Part shown: positions 13,291-22,464 of the stretch, in pieces
Numbering within the stretch: position 1 is the first letter of the stretch
Layout of the letters: each line of letters begins with the position of its first letter
Position numbers and translations under genes: made by a program
The notes under the pieces: model-generated
Database searches by the model: none
Told to the model about the DNA's origin: nothing
The model's input: only the letters and a program-made list of their open reading frames with translations
IMG/VR virus record: IMGVR_UViG_3300021470_000031
Location: 1-22,464 of that record
DNA: 22,464 nucleotides
DNA from: a virus
Reading direction: 5' to 3' (one strand)

Positions 13291-16200
13291 TCAAGCTAGT
13301 TTCTGCGTGAGTGACAGCCGTTTGAAGGTTGTTGCACGGGGGCGCTGCAACCGGCTCACTCCTGCCATTGACACCCGTGCCCGCTGAGGAGCGCGGCCCC
13401 GCAGCGTCAACCGGCCAACGCGCACACCCCGGCTGCCACCCGGCCCGGCCCCGCGCCCGGCGGAGATCATTCCCACCGATCCACTGCCACCGCCACCCGC
13501 CGTGGCCGCCACTGCTGAAACGCCGCTGCCGCCGCGCGTCGCCGCCACCTCTTCCTTGGTGATCGCTCCCGGACGGCCGAACAGCGCCTGCGCTCCTGCC
13601 TGCCACGCCTCGATGCCGCGCTGCTGGGTTTCAGCGCGTTCGCCAGTGGCACCCGAGGTGAGGGACTGGTACTCGGCATTGGTGACGCGGCGACCACCGA
13701 GGGCCGCCAGCACTGGATTCGTTTCCTGGTAGTCGCGCCAGACCGCCTGCTTGGCGTGCTTGGCCGCCTCCTCGGGCGTGTCCCCAAGCTTGGTGCGCTG
13801 CTCAACGTAGAAGTCAGTGAGCTTGGTGATTTGCTCCTGTGCGGAGGCCACCGCCTTGTCGTATCCAGCAGCGTCGCCTTCAGCCTGTGCTCGGGCCATG
13901 TTCCCGACGGACTCCTGCAAGAGGCGGCGCACCACGGTGGTCGGCCCAAAGGAAGGCGCGGCACCGGGCCGGGGCATTTCCATGTTCAGAGCCCGCGCTT
14001 CAGCGGCGGTGATCTGGGAGGAGCGGCGAAGGTCGGTGTTAGCACCGAACAGCTTGCGAAGCTCCTGCGCGCCGGGGGTGAGGCGGCTCGCGGCGTCGAT
14101 CAGTGGCACCGCGAAGTCAGATCCCTTACCAGCGCCCTGCGCAGTCTGATATGCGCCTGTCACTGCATTCGACATTGCCTGGATGAGTGACACGAGGAAC
14201 ACGCGGCTCGCGGGATCAAATCCGCGATTGCCCTGAATCTGGTTCTGCAATCCGAGGATGATGTCCCCGATGTAGAACATGTTCGAGGCGAGGAATCGTC
14301 CCACCCCGGAGGCGAACTTGTCCTTGTTGTCCCAGAAGTCCTTGTCGAGTACGCCTGCCTGCGAGGATTGAATCCCCTGCATCCGGCGCTTCCAGTATTC
14401 CGATGCGCCGTCCGCTGCGGCCCCGGCCAGCAACATCATGGTGGCGATGCCGAACAGCATGGGCAGCTTGGCCGCAATCGTAGCGGCGGTGCGCCGGTCC
14501 CGCGTGCCGGAGAGCGGGATGTTGAGCAGCTTCAGCATGGCGTCAGCCGGATAGCCTTGCAGGGTGAGCACGGAACGCCAGATGGCGCTGCCGGATGAAA
14601 CGCTGGCGCGGTTGCTGGGCAGCGACGAGTTCATGGCAGCCAGCAGGGTACGCGAGACGGCATCGCGCTGGCGGTCAGTGTAGATCGGGATGTCGCGCCC
14701 AGCCTTCTGGTTCTGGTAGTAATCCCACAGGGCTTTCTCCAGTTGGAACCCTTCCGCGCTGGCACTGGTCTGGAACAGCAGCCGGGCGTTTTCAATGGCG
14801 TCCTTGCGGGCTTGCTCGTTGCCGGTGGTGCTCCACTCGGAGGGCTTCAACTGGAACGCGGGATCGGAGACATTGAAGTCAGTGTGCCCGGCGTCTTCGA
14901 GCCGCTTGCCATACTGCATGGCTACTTCCGTCAATCGCTGCTCCAGCGCCGCCGCACGGGCGAGGTTCAGGGAGTTGAGCACCTGGTCCGAGTTCTCCAC
15001 GCCCACGCTCCCAAGGAAGGCGTTGATGGTCTTGGCGGCAGTGAGCGCAGTACGTTGGACTGCGGCCAGCTTGGGATTACGGGCGGCCCATTCCTGATCG
15101 TCACGGTTGGTGAACAGTGCGGACTCCAGCCATGCCGCCTTCATGGCGTCGGTCCAGCCCTGCTTGGTGTCGTACCCGAGCTGCTTCACCGCTTCTAGAT
15201 CAGCCTTCCAGCCTGCCGCACTGATGGCGGGATTCCTGAGTGCGGCCCGCGCCGGTGCCAGCATGGCATCGGCCATCACATCGACCACCTTTTCCAGCGC
15301 ATTGCTGTTGCGGGTCAGGTTCTTGTCCACGAACTTGGCGGCCCCGTTCGCCCACACGTAGCCCAACCGGGCAAGGCCACGGGGCATGTTGGCCACCGCG
15401 TGCCACAGGGCCATGCGGTTCATGGTGATGCCCATGGCGATGTCGGACAGGTAAACCAGAAGCTGACCCTGGGTGAGGTTGCGAAGGTTGACGGTCGGGA
15501 GCGCCAGCACTCCGGACACCGCGAACTTGGCGATCTCGCTGGCGATGCGGGAGGGCAGCAGTGACGGATCGTTGACGGTGAAGGCCGCCTCGAAGTCCTT
15601 CTGGATGGCAGACAGGATTTGCAGCGTGTCCTTCAACTCGTTAATGTCGCCGCCATAGTGTTCAGCGGCTTCCTTGGCGGAGAGCCTGCTGGCGTCGGTT
15701 CGGTTGTAGCCATCGAGACGGCTCCTTAACTCACCAACCGCCCGGCGCAGCGAGTTGGCGTACTCGACGATGTTCTGATGATTGGCGGCCGACTGCTTGG
15801 CGATGCGCTCGCCAGGCGTCAACGCGCCGTAGTTGTAGAGCGAGGATGGCAGTTCGAGGTTCTTGGCAGGCTTGGTGAACTCGTTGTCCGCCGAGAGCGC
15901 CACCTTGATGCCGCTGTTCCGCTCATTCTCATCACGCTCAGATTGGATGCGCGCACCTTCCTTGGCGTACTGGGCGAGTTCTGAATTCAGGCGCTCCGTG
16001 ACGTAGGACACAGGATTCACCCCGGCGAGCGGCTTCAGGGTGGTGGCGAGCTGGGAGGCCAGTTCGGACAGGTTCGACGGCTGCACCTCCGCACCAGACT
16101 TCCACAGCGCGGCCAGGCGCTTCTCCGCTTCCTGCATGGCCGGGTCCAGCTTCATGGTGCGGTCAGTGCGCCCGCTGTCATTGATGTGGTCGATCAGCAT

Positions 16201-19200
16201 CTGGTTGTTGCTGTTCCAGAACTGTACCACCGGATTGGAGGAGGAATTGGTCAGGTCCGTGGCCGCATCGAATCCACCCGTCTTGTAGGCTTCTGCCATG
16301 TTGGCGATGAAGGACTTGACATGCTGGTTCAGGTGGCGGTCCATGCCGTAGTCACCCACCGATCCGCTCTTGCGGATGAACGTGTCGCCACCGACCTGAA
16401 AGCGCACACCCCGCAGCGGATTCGTTTCGGAAACCTCCGTGCGCTGGAAGCCATTGAGCTGAAGCTGGCGGCGCAGCAGGGCCATGTCTTCCTTGGTGAC
16501 GATGGCCCCGGTGGGGAGCTGGAATCCGACCTTCAATTCAGATCCGAACTTGCGGCCCTCATGCGCCATGGGATTGAACACCCGCTGGCGGTACACCTCG
16601 TAGTTCTTGTGCGAGTTGTCATTAGGATTCGCCGGGTCTTCGTGCGAGTGCATCGCCTGCGAAGTGAGCTTGGGAAGATCCTCGAAGCGGGACATGACGC
16701 GCTTGCTGTCCAGCGTGCCTTGAATCCAGCGGCCCATGCTGGTGCGCAACGCATTGCCAATGATCCCGCCCACCATCTTGACCGCCGCCTCGTGCTGGCG
16801 GAACCAGGGCAGCTTCTGGAGCTGGCGGCTGATGGTGGCCGTCTTCAGGCGGTTGAATCCGGTGTCAAGGAATTCGCCGCGTCCATTGCCGATCTCGGCG
16901 CGGAGCCCGCGTGCGACGGATTCCTTGAAGCCGAGCTGCTCGGGGGTCTTGGCAGTCGGGTCGAGCTTGCTCAGGAAGTATGCCCTATCGTAATCATCGC
17001 AGTACTTCTCCGCCGCATCGAACCACGACAGCATCTTCTTTCGCGCAGCCTCCTGAGTGGACGGGTCTTGTGCCACGTTGATGACCACCTCCTGATGGTT
17101 CGGCGTCTGGCCGCTCGTGCCAAACTCCTTGAACACGAAGCCGGACGGCGGGCGCTCGATCATGCTTTGGAGCCCACCCTTGGAGGCGTAATCCAAACTG
17201 CCGCGCAGCGTCTGGAACTGCGGCGATGCCACGAGATTGTTAAACAGGTCCGCGCCATGGTTGAGCGCCGTCAGCCGCGTGAGCAGCTTGTTGATGGTGC
17301 GGGATGCCTGCCGGTTGTCGGCCCGCGAGGCCACCACAGCGGGATTTACCGTGCGGCCAAGCTGGTTGGCAATCTGCGCGGCGGCATTCAGGCCGGGCTT
17401 GCCACCCAGCTTCAGCGCATCGGCAATGCTCGGTAGCGCGCCCACAAGCTGCGCCGGGTTGCTGGCCGCCTTGGCTGCCGCTGCGGCATCTGCCAAGGCC
17501 ACGATGCTGGAGGCGAACTGCGGGGAGCTGCCCGCCACGTCGATCACCTTCTGGAGCACCTCGGGGGAGACGTTCAAGGAGGTGGCATCAATGGGCGAGA
17601 ACGTGACGGAACCACCCGGCGACGCGCGCCATCCGGAGAGAAAGTCGTAGAGCCAGCGGTTCTGGGTGAGATTCTCACCGAGATGCTTGGCGAGGTTGGT
17701 GATGGCGGTGACGTTGTTCAGCAGCGAATCCACCTCGGTGGCAGTCAGGACCGAATGCGCCAGCGAAGGATCGCCCTTGGCGGCGTTGAGTGCGGCCTGA
17801 ATCAGCGCCTCGTTCTCCTGCGTGTCGTTGGCGGACTTGCTGAAGGACTTCTGCGCATCCTCGATCTGCTTGATGATGTCCACCTGCTCCTGCTGGAGGA
17901 GGTCGTTCATCTGCTGGCGTGCATCATCGAACTCCAGAAACGCCTTCTGCAACTCCGACACCACGGCATCCTGCTGGCGCTGGTCCAGCGGCGTGTTCTC
18001 TTCAATCGCGTTCTGGATGGTGGCCGGGAGATCGCCGTAGCGGCGGTACTCGTCAGCAAGCGTCTTGAGCTTCTCTGGGTCGGTGGTCGTCTTGCGCAGC
18101 TCGTCGATGAGATCGCGGGCAGCCTTGGCCTTGTCGAAGAGGTTCCGCAGGCGCGCAATGCCAGCGCCAAAGAAGTCGGCCACCGGCCCGAGGTGCAGTG
18201 CGTCCACCTTGGCCTGTGCCTCGATGCGGTTGGATTCGGCCTGCTTCAGCTCGTTCACGCGGTCCCCGACGGCGGCGTCTGCGCCATTGCGTTCCAGGAC
18301 GGTGGCTTCGGAGTTGGCGATGGCAGCCGTGTTCAGCGCAATCAAGTCTTGCAGGCGCTTCACCTCGGAGGCCGGAGCATTGATCTTCTGGTAGTAGGCC
18401 AGCCGGTCACGTAGGTCTTGCAGGCGCTCCCGCGCATCGGATGCCTTGCGGGACAGGTGCTCGAAGTACAGCTCGGCCTGCATGGCCTTCACGTTGTCCG
18501 GGTTGTGCTGGATGCCCAGGGCCGTGAGCTTCTTGCTGAAGGTGTCATCCACCACGATGCGGCCCCCGACGGTGGCGATGCCGTCCGTGACCTTGGGGTA
18601 CAGGTCCGGGTGGCGCTGGTCCTCGGGCATCCGGCGGATGGCTCCATCGGCCAGGTTCACCAGCGTGGACAGCGCGGACTTGGCCTGCCGGAACTGCGAC
18701 TTCTCGAAGGCGGTCTTGTCCAGCGTGCTGTAGCCATCCTCCAAGTCCGCGTACTGCTGGGCGGCAAGCTGGGGGATGGCCTCGGTGGCGGCGTTGACTT
18801 CGAGCTGGTTGACGGCGGTGCGCTCGGCGGCGTTGAGGGCTTCGTTCTCGGCGGCGAGTTCCTGCTGGATGGACTGCGCGGCAGACTTCGCATCAATGCC
18901 GCTGGCGGGGAACTGCTGGCGCACTTTGTCCACGGCCTCGCGGATGGCGACTTCCAGCGGGCGACCAGCGCGGAGGATGTGCTTGGCGACTTGCAGGGCG
19001 ACCGGCCCCCATACGGTGGACAGGAACGGGTCCGAGAAGGTTTTTCCCTTGAGCTTCTTCTGGAGGTTGTCGATGGCGGCGATGGCGGCGTCGGTGGTGA
19101 GGGGTTTAGCTGAAGTCCGCTGCTCTTCAGCAACCCTTCGGGAAGATTTCTTAACGATCTCAAGCTGGGAGATTGGCACACGCTTGCTACCAAACCAGTC

Positions 19201-22200
19201 CACAGTAGCCATCGGTTCTTGATCGTTCACCATCTTCGTAATCTGCTGCACGGTAGCGCGAGCCATGTCCCCGGCACCGGTCCTCCATGTCACCTCATCG
19301 CTTACCTGCGGAATAAGGTCGTTGGTCTGCGGCTTCGGAGCCGGTTCATTTGTAACCTGTTCCGGCTTTGGGGATTCGTACCACTTTGGAGGCGACCTGT
19401 CGGCTTTTGACACGATCTGAGGCTTTCCAGACCTGTCGAATCCGGTGACATCTTCGGAGAACATCGCCCGCTTTGCCTCCGACATCCGCATCAGGTCTTC
19501 ATTGGAAGGCGATGCTTTCGTGAGGTCAGCGCCAGAATGGATGAGTGCCTTGATGAACTGCTTGGCCTGCGCGAGGGTTGGAATCTTCAGATCGTTTCCA
19601 AGCCCAAGGCCGCTCGCAACATGAATGATCTTGAACTTGTATGGTCCAGTCTTGTTTCCAGTAGGAATGATTGCGATTCCTCCATAAACAGTGGCGTCAA
19701 CTTCTGTCTTTCCTGCATCCCTATTGGTAGTGAGGATTTTTTTCTTCTCAGCCTTTGGTAGTTCAGTTGCATTCACCTCGGCATCGTAATCAGAACGGCG
19801 CTTGGACTCAGCCTCCGCTTCCGCCTTTTGCTTTGCTTCAGCAGCTTCCCGCGTGGCTTTGCGCTCAAGGTATTCGGTCTTGGCATTCTTGAAGGCTGAG
19901 TCATGCAGTGTGGCATCAGGATGACGCTCAACAAATCGATAGGCGGTTTCGTAGCGGTTGGTTCCGCTCCCAAATCCGCCGCTCTCCCACTCCGAGAATG
20001 AACCATCAGGGCGCACGATTCTGGCTTCAATCTTATGAGTGTCTCCATCCTTTTTGAGCCGGTACTGGTAATGCGTTCCACCAACTGTCTCTTCAGCATG
20101 AACCCCCGCCACCTTCCCGAGCGCACCCTCCTGCGTGACGCCCTGGGGGAGAGGTGCAGCCGGGGTGGGGGAGGGTTGTTCAGGCTTTAGGACGCTACGG
20201 TCGAACACAAACGACTGTTGAGCCAGCTTGTAAGCCTTCCATCCCAACGCATTCAAATAGTCACCGACAGCTTTTGGAGAGGTTTCGCCATGCTTGTCAC
20301 GGAGGTATTTTGTGACCGATTCAACCACGTCTATTCCAGTTATTTTTCTTGGAAGTCCTATGACAGTGATTTTATCCATCCCCCTCTCAAGTAGATCGTT
20401 TTCAGAAACAATTTGGTCATGCCTTAGCACGTCATCCGCTTCGAGCTTGTACTTCGACACCTTCCCGTAGCTTTTAGCCACGTCCTCTGAAGTGGTTACA
20501 GATGTTCCGATGTGGCCTTCCCCGCTTCCTCCGGTTTCACCACGGTACACTGTTTCTGAGATTGGATTCTTGGTGTATTCAGGCGGTTTCGATTTTGACA
20601 CCACCGACTCAAGCAATGTCTTGTAGTCTCGGTCCAGACCCATCTTCTTGAGATACTCCGCAACCCTGTCGATTGATTTGGTTTTCTCGAACAGGTCAAG
20701 CGCGTTCAGGAAGTATAAACCGTTTCCAGAGATGACCTTCCTTCCGGTTCCGAGATCCCATGAGTGCGCAGGAGTTGCATCCCTGGCAAGCTTTAAAAGC
20801 TCAGTCTCGACAGCCATTGATCCATGTATTCCTACAATTCCTGACGACTTTATTTGCTCGGCAGCACCCCCCTCCTTGCCCATCTCCTGCGGCACCACCC
20901 TGGGGGAGGCGGGCGGGGTGGGGGAGGGTTCAGCGGGATGCTTCCTTTTTTGAACCTCGCTTAGAACATGTTCGAAGAGAGCCTCAGCACTCTGGAACTG
21001 AGCGACAACCTTTCCAGTTTTATACTGTGGAGCTGGCTTCTCGCCGGGAGCAGTCCAAGTCGGTTCCCCTGCCACCACATTGATGGACCCATCCTCTTGC
21101 TTTACAAAGTCAACGAACTGACCACTGGCAAAGAGTGAACTTTGAGGAGCGTGCTGCGGAGCCTTGCCGCCAAATTTCTCAAACCCGTCATTAAGCGACT
21201 TGAGCCAGTCACTCTTAATCTGATCGGGAGTCCGGTTGGTGATCTCCTTCATCATGGCCGCGATGTCAGTGAAAGCACCAAGCGCATTCGCCTCGCGATT
21301 TGAAAGTCCGGCAGCAAGACCTTCCTGCATTTTCTTTTCGCCAGCCGATTGGGACTGATCCGCATTGCTGATGCTGAGTTCTTCATTCATGCGGACCACC
21401 GTGGACCGTTCTGGGCCAGATGTCAACTTTGCATTTGGATTCGTCAGCGACAATCTCCCCGACGCCTGCTCAACCTTGGGCGTCCTCTTGAGATCACCAT
21501 CCGGCAGGTTCACTCCCACCGACTCAAGGAACTTGGAAACCCGATCCGTGATCGTCTTGGCGAATTCGATCTTGTCGCCCTGGCTGCTGGATTCCCGCGT
21601 GGTGTACTTGTCGATCTCGCGGATCAGATCGGACTTCGTGATGCCATTCTCAGCCATCCTGCGGGCAGCAATGGCAGCACTGATATAGCGGTCACTGGTG
21701 ACGCGCTCATCGACGCCACGCACGACGGCTGAAATGAGCGCAGATGGAAGCGCATCAGGATTCTCGCTGGCAACCTCTTCCGGGTTGATCCGCTTGTCAC
21801 CCTCCCAGAATTCAAACGGGTGGCCCTTCTTGTTGTAGGGTGAGTGCTCGAAGAACTGCTCCATGCGGGCAGCCTTCTCAGGGCCAATGCGCTGTTCAAA
21901 CTTCTTGGTCGAGGCTTCCCGGAACACTAAATCGTGAAGCTCCTGCGCCTCCTTCTGAGTGAGCCCGATCTCCTGGCGGTACAGGGCCACCTCTTCAGCC
22001 AACCGCTTCTTACGGAAGGCTAGTAGTTCATCCACCGAGTTGAAGGTTTCCGGTGTTGGTGTCTGTGTGACTGCTTTCGGCTCAACCTTTGGAGCCACCA
22101 CCCCCTGCGGATTCGTCAGCGACAACCTCCGCGCCCCCGCCAACACCGCCCGAGGATTCTCCACGCGCTTCACCTCCGGGACACCGGGCTTGGAGAATGA

Positions 22201-22464
22201 CATCTCCTTGAAGTTCTTCACCACTTCGAGCGGCACTGTTTGGTGCGCTATTGGAGCAGGTGTCGGTAGCCCGGTGTCGTCATATGCCTTCACCAGCCAT
22301 GGAGAATCTTTCGGAATATCGACATACCAAACCCCTTCACCAGATTTTTCAGCGTATCCTTTCGCATAGTCGAACCGGGGCGTTATGTCCACCGGACCCA
22401 CTGGTTTCTTTCCACCGTGGTACAGTCTTACCATGCCCTCCTTAATTGGAGGCTGTAGATTCAC
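13291..22464 (-). CDS. Giant phage polyvalent protein with two ADP-ribosyltransferase-like regions, 5' end at window edge
   Basis: The minus-strand frame is open for 3057 codons to the window edge. Residues 11-90 (MVRLYHGG, then ITPRFDYAKGYAEKSGEGVW) and about 545-755 (VYRGE at 639, GTSVTTSEDVAKSYG) look like ADP-ribosyltransferase-type modules. Residues 140-330 and 345-510 are helical or mixed regions without assignment. Pro-rich linkers lie at about 512-527 and 763-779. A charged helix spans 860-890, long coiled-coil-like helices 1320-1520, and hydrophobic candidate membrane segments about 2312-2345 and 2662-2685. A Gly/Arg-rich basic tail follows about 2965. RLSLTNP occurs at 113 and 337, and RLSLTQ at 3049. 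Size and architecture fit virion-packaged polyvalent or ejection proteins. Base composition is AT-richer in the ART-like part. The frame either continues upstream or starts at ATG 22434. Confidence 0.8.
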   Translation of the reverse strand: MNLQPPIKEGMVRLYHGGKKPVGPVDITPRFDYAKGYAEKSGEGVWYVDIPKDSPWLVKAYDDTGLPTPAPIAHQTVPLEVVKNFKEMSFSKPGVPEVKRVENPRAVLAGARRLSLTNPQGVVAPKVEPKAVTQTPTPETFNSVDELLAFRKKRLAEEVALYRQEIGLTQKEAQELHDLVFREASTKKFEQRIGPEKAARMEQFFEHSPYNKKGHPFEFWEGDKRINPEEVASENPDALPSALISAVVRGVDERVTSDRYISAAIAARRMAENGITKSDLIREIDKYTTRESSSQGDKIEFAKTITDRVSKFLESVGVNLPDGDLKRTPKVEQASGRLSLTNPNAKLTSGPERSTVVRMNEELSISNADQSQSAGEKKMQEGLAAGLSNREANALGAFTDIAAMMKEITNRTPDQIKSDWLKSLNDGFEKFGGKAPQHAPQSSLFASGQFVDFVKQEDGSINVVAGEPTWTAPGEKPAPQYKTGKVVAQFQSAEALFEHVLSEVQKRKHPAEPSPTPPASPRVVPQEMGKEGGAAEQIKSSGIVGIHGSMAVETELLKLARDATPAHSWDLGTGRKVISGNGLYFLNALDLFEKTKSIDRVAEYLKKMGLDRDYKTLLESVVSKSKPPEYTKNPISETVYRGETGGSGEGHIGTSVTTSEDVAKSYGKVSKYKLEADDVLRHDQIVSENDLLERGMDKITVIGLPRKITGIDVVESVTKYLRDKHGETSPKAVGDYLNALGWKAYKLAQQSFVFDRSVLKPEQPSPTPAAPLPQGVTQEGALGKVAGVHAEETVGGTHYQYRLKKDGDTHKIEARIVRPDGSFSEWESGGFGSGTNRYETAYRFVERHPDATLHDSAFKNAKTEYLERKATREAAEAKQKAEAEAESKRRSDYDAEVNATELPKAEKKKILTTNRDAGKTEVDATVYGGIAIIPTGNKTGPYKFKIIHVASGLGLGNDLKIPTLAQAKQFIKALIHSGADLTKASPSNEDLMRMSEAKRAMFSEDVTGFDRSGKPQIVSKADRSPPKWYESPKPEQVTNEPAPKPQTNDLIPQVSDEVTWRTGAGDMARATVQQITKMVNDQEPMATVDWFGSKRVPISQLEIVKKSSRRVAEEQRTSAKPLTTDAAIAAIDNLQKKLKGKTFSDPFLSTVWGPVALQVAKHILRAGRPLEVAIREAVDKVRQQFPASGIDAKSAAQSIQQELAAENEALNAAERTAVNQLEVNAATEAIPQLAAQQYADLEDGYSTLDKTAFEKSQFRQAKSALSTLVNLADGAIRRMPEDQRHPDLYPKVTDGIATVGGRIVVDDTFSKKLTALGIQHNPDNVKAMQAELYFEHLSRKASDARERLQDLRDRLAYYQKINAPASEVKRLQDLIALNTAAIANSEATVLERNGADAAVGDRVNELKQAESNRIEAQAKVDALHLGPVADFFGAGIARLRNLFDKAKAARDLIDELRKTTTDPEKLKTLADEYRRYGDLPATIQNAIEENTPLDQRQQDAVVSELQKAFLEFDDARQQMNDLLQQEQVDIIKQIEDAQKSFSKSANDTQENEALIQAALNAAKGDPSLAHSVLTATEVDSLLNNVTAITNLAKHLGENLTQNRWLYDFLSGWRASPGGSVTFSPIDATSLNVSPEVLQKVIDVAGSSPQFASSIVALADAAAAAKAASNPAQLVGALPSIADALKLGGKPGLNAAAQIANQLGRTVNPAVVASRADNRQASRTINKLLTRLTALNHGADLFNNLVASPQFQTLRGSLDYASKGGLQSMIERPPSGFVFKEFGTSGQTPNHQEVVINVAQDPSTQEAARKKMLSWFDAAEKYCDDYDRAYFLSKLDPTAKTPEQLGFKESVARGLRAEIGNGRGEFLDTGFNRLKTATISRQLQKLPWFRQHEAAVKMVGGIIGNALRTSMGRWIQGTLDSKRVMSRFEDLPKLTSQAMHSHEDPANPNDNSHKNYEVYRQRVFNPMAHEGRKFGSELKVGFQLPTGAIVTKEDMALLRRQLQLNGFQRTEVSETNPLRGVRFQVGGDTFIRKSGSVGDYGMDRHLNQHVKSFIANMAEAYKTGGFDAATDLTNSSSNPVVQFWNSNNQMLIDHINDSGRTDRTMKLDPAMQEAEKRLAALWKSGAEVQPSNLSELASQLATTLKPLAGVNPVSYVTERLNSELAQYAKEGARIQSERDENERNSGIKVALSADNEFTKPAKNLELPSSLYNYGALTPGERIAKQSAANHQNIVEYANSLRRAVGELRSRLDGYNRTDASRLSAKEAAEHYGGDINELKDTLQILSAIQKDFEAAFTVNDPSLLPSRIASEIAKFAVSGVLALPTVNLRNLTQGQLLVYLSDIAMGITMNRMALWHAVANMPRGLARLGYVWANGAAKFVDKNLTRNSNALEKVVDVMADAMLAPARAALRNPAISAAGWKADLEAVKQLGYDTKQGWTDAMKAAWLESALFTNRDDQEWAARNPKLAAVQRTALTAAKTINAFLGSVGVENSDQVLNSLNLARAAALEQRLTEVAMQYGKRLEDAGHTDFNVSDPAFQLKPSEWSTTGNEQARKDAIENARLLFQTSASAEGFQLEKALWDYYQNQKAGRDIPIYTDRQRDAVSRTLLAAMNSSLPSNRASVSSGSAIWRSVLTLQGYPADAMLKLLNIPLSGTRDRRTAATIAAKLPMLFGIATMMLLAGAAADGASEYWKRRMQGIQSSQAGVLDKDFWDNKDKFASGVGRFLASNMFYIGDIILGLQNQIQGNRGFDPASRVFLVSLIQAMSNAVTGAYQTAQGAGKGSDFAVPLIDAASRLTPGAQELRKLFGANTDLRRSSQITAAEARALNMEMPRPGAAPSFGPTTVVRRLLQESVGNMARAQAEGDAAGYDKAVASAQEQITKLTDFYVEQRTKLGDTPEEAAKHAKQAVWRDYQETNPVLAALGGRRVTNAEYQSLTSGATGERAETQQRGIEAWQAGAQALFGRPGAITKEEVAATRGGSGVSAVAATAGGGGSGSVGMISAGRGAGPGGSRGVRVGRLTLRGRAPQRARVSMAGVSRLQRPRATTFKRLSLTQKLA
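20128..20177 (+). repeat. G-rich dispersed repeat, copy A (in-frame in giant gene)
   Basis: This 50-base stretch and copy B at 20884-20930 share CTCCTGCG at one end, CCCTGGGGGAG in the middle and GGGGTGGGGGAGGGTT at the other end. On the coding strand it encodes the linker QPSPTPAAPLPQGVTQEG. The two copies differ by three bases in length, keeping the frame. Confidence 0.65.
20884..20930 (+). repeat. G-rich dispersed repeat, copy B (in-frame in giant gene)
   Basis: The second, 47-base copy of the element at 20128-20177. It encodes EPSPTPPASPRVVPQEMG in the giant protein, just N-terminal to the second ADP-ribosyltransferase-like region, while copy A follows that region. The pair therefore brackets one domain. 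Confidence 0.65.
22436..22443 (-). promoter_or_regulatory. Possible ribosome-binding site for an internal or true start of the giant gene
   Basis: AAGGAGGG on the minus strand stands just before ATG 22434-22432, which opens MVRLYHGG. The spacing (about three bases after AAGGAG) is shorter than ideal. If real, the giant gene begins here and is complete at 3047 residues. If not, these bases encode KEG in a longer protein. Confidence 0.3.

Noticed and set aside
16186-17436. Plus-strand open frame of 416 codons inside the giant gene
   Set aside because: It is antisense to continuous giant-gene coding sequence. Its Val/Leu/Arg/His-rich translation is typical of the complement of G+C-rich genes, and it has no ribosome site or partner genes.
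13291-22464. Giant protein as an N4-type virion RNA polymerase
   Set aside because: Size is similar, but no polymerase motifs of that family (such as a T/DxxGR block in a polymerase context) could be found by eye.

Overview
The window looks like part of the genome of a tailed bacteriophage or prophage, probably a metagenomic contig. Evidence for this is the dense packing, with most plus-strand genes joined by ATGA, GTGA or TAATG stop/start overlaps, together with tail-type structural proteins, a T4 gp1-like deoxynucleoside monophosphate kinase, a Tad1-like anti-defence protein, a phage-type tRNA and a single gene of more than 9 kb for a giant multidomain protein of the phage polyvalent/ejection type. 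The DNA is mostly G+C-rich, with AT-richer patches. The sequence does not identify the host.

Layout. (1) 1-600 is the end of a structural protein with an Ig-like appearance. (2) 600-7657 is a glycosylation cassette on the plus strand. It opens with a 41-residue Thr/Ser-repeat mini-protein and holds seven probable glycosyltransferases (three GT2-like, one of the R-D-x-D-S type, one GT15-like, one GT25 and one GT27-like), a TylF-type and a truncated FkbM-type methyltransferase, and an embedded Tad1-like protein. A minus-strand tRNA-like gene and a strong terminator split the cassette at about 5.0-5.16 kb. (3) 7669-9160 holds a small membrane peptide, a 570-base stretch with no convincing gene but with RNA-like structure, a dNMP kinase and an AT-rich orphan gene. 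(4) 9194-12338 holds three structural genes: a 64-residue protein, a 334-residue protein that repeats the same module at its N-terminus ahead of a propeller-like body, and a 647-residue tail/neck-type protein. A terminator follows. (5) 12292-22464 is on the minus strand: the giant gene (open to the window edge), then a short palindrome, a zinc-ribbon protein and a small HTH protein.

Working together (inference): the cassette could build and methylate a glycan on a virion protein. The Thr/Ser-repeat mini-protein, coupled to the first glycosyltransferase, and the GT27-like enzyme, whose relatives start mucin-type O-glycans in animals, make O-glycosylation of a phage-encoded acceptor the most attractive undescribed system here. 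The Tad1-like protein would neutralise Thoeris/CBASS nucleotide signals. The giant protein, with two ADP-ribosyltransferase-like regions, long helices and membrane segments, is probably carried in the capsid and delivered into the host.
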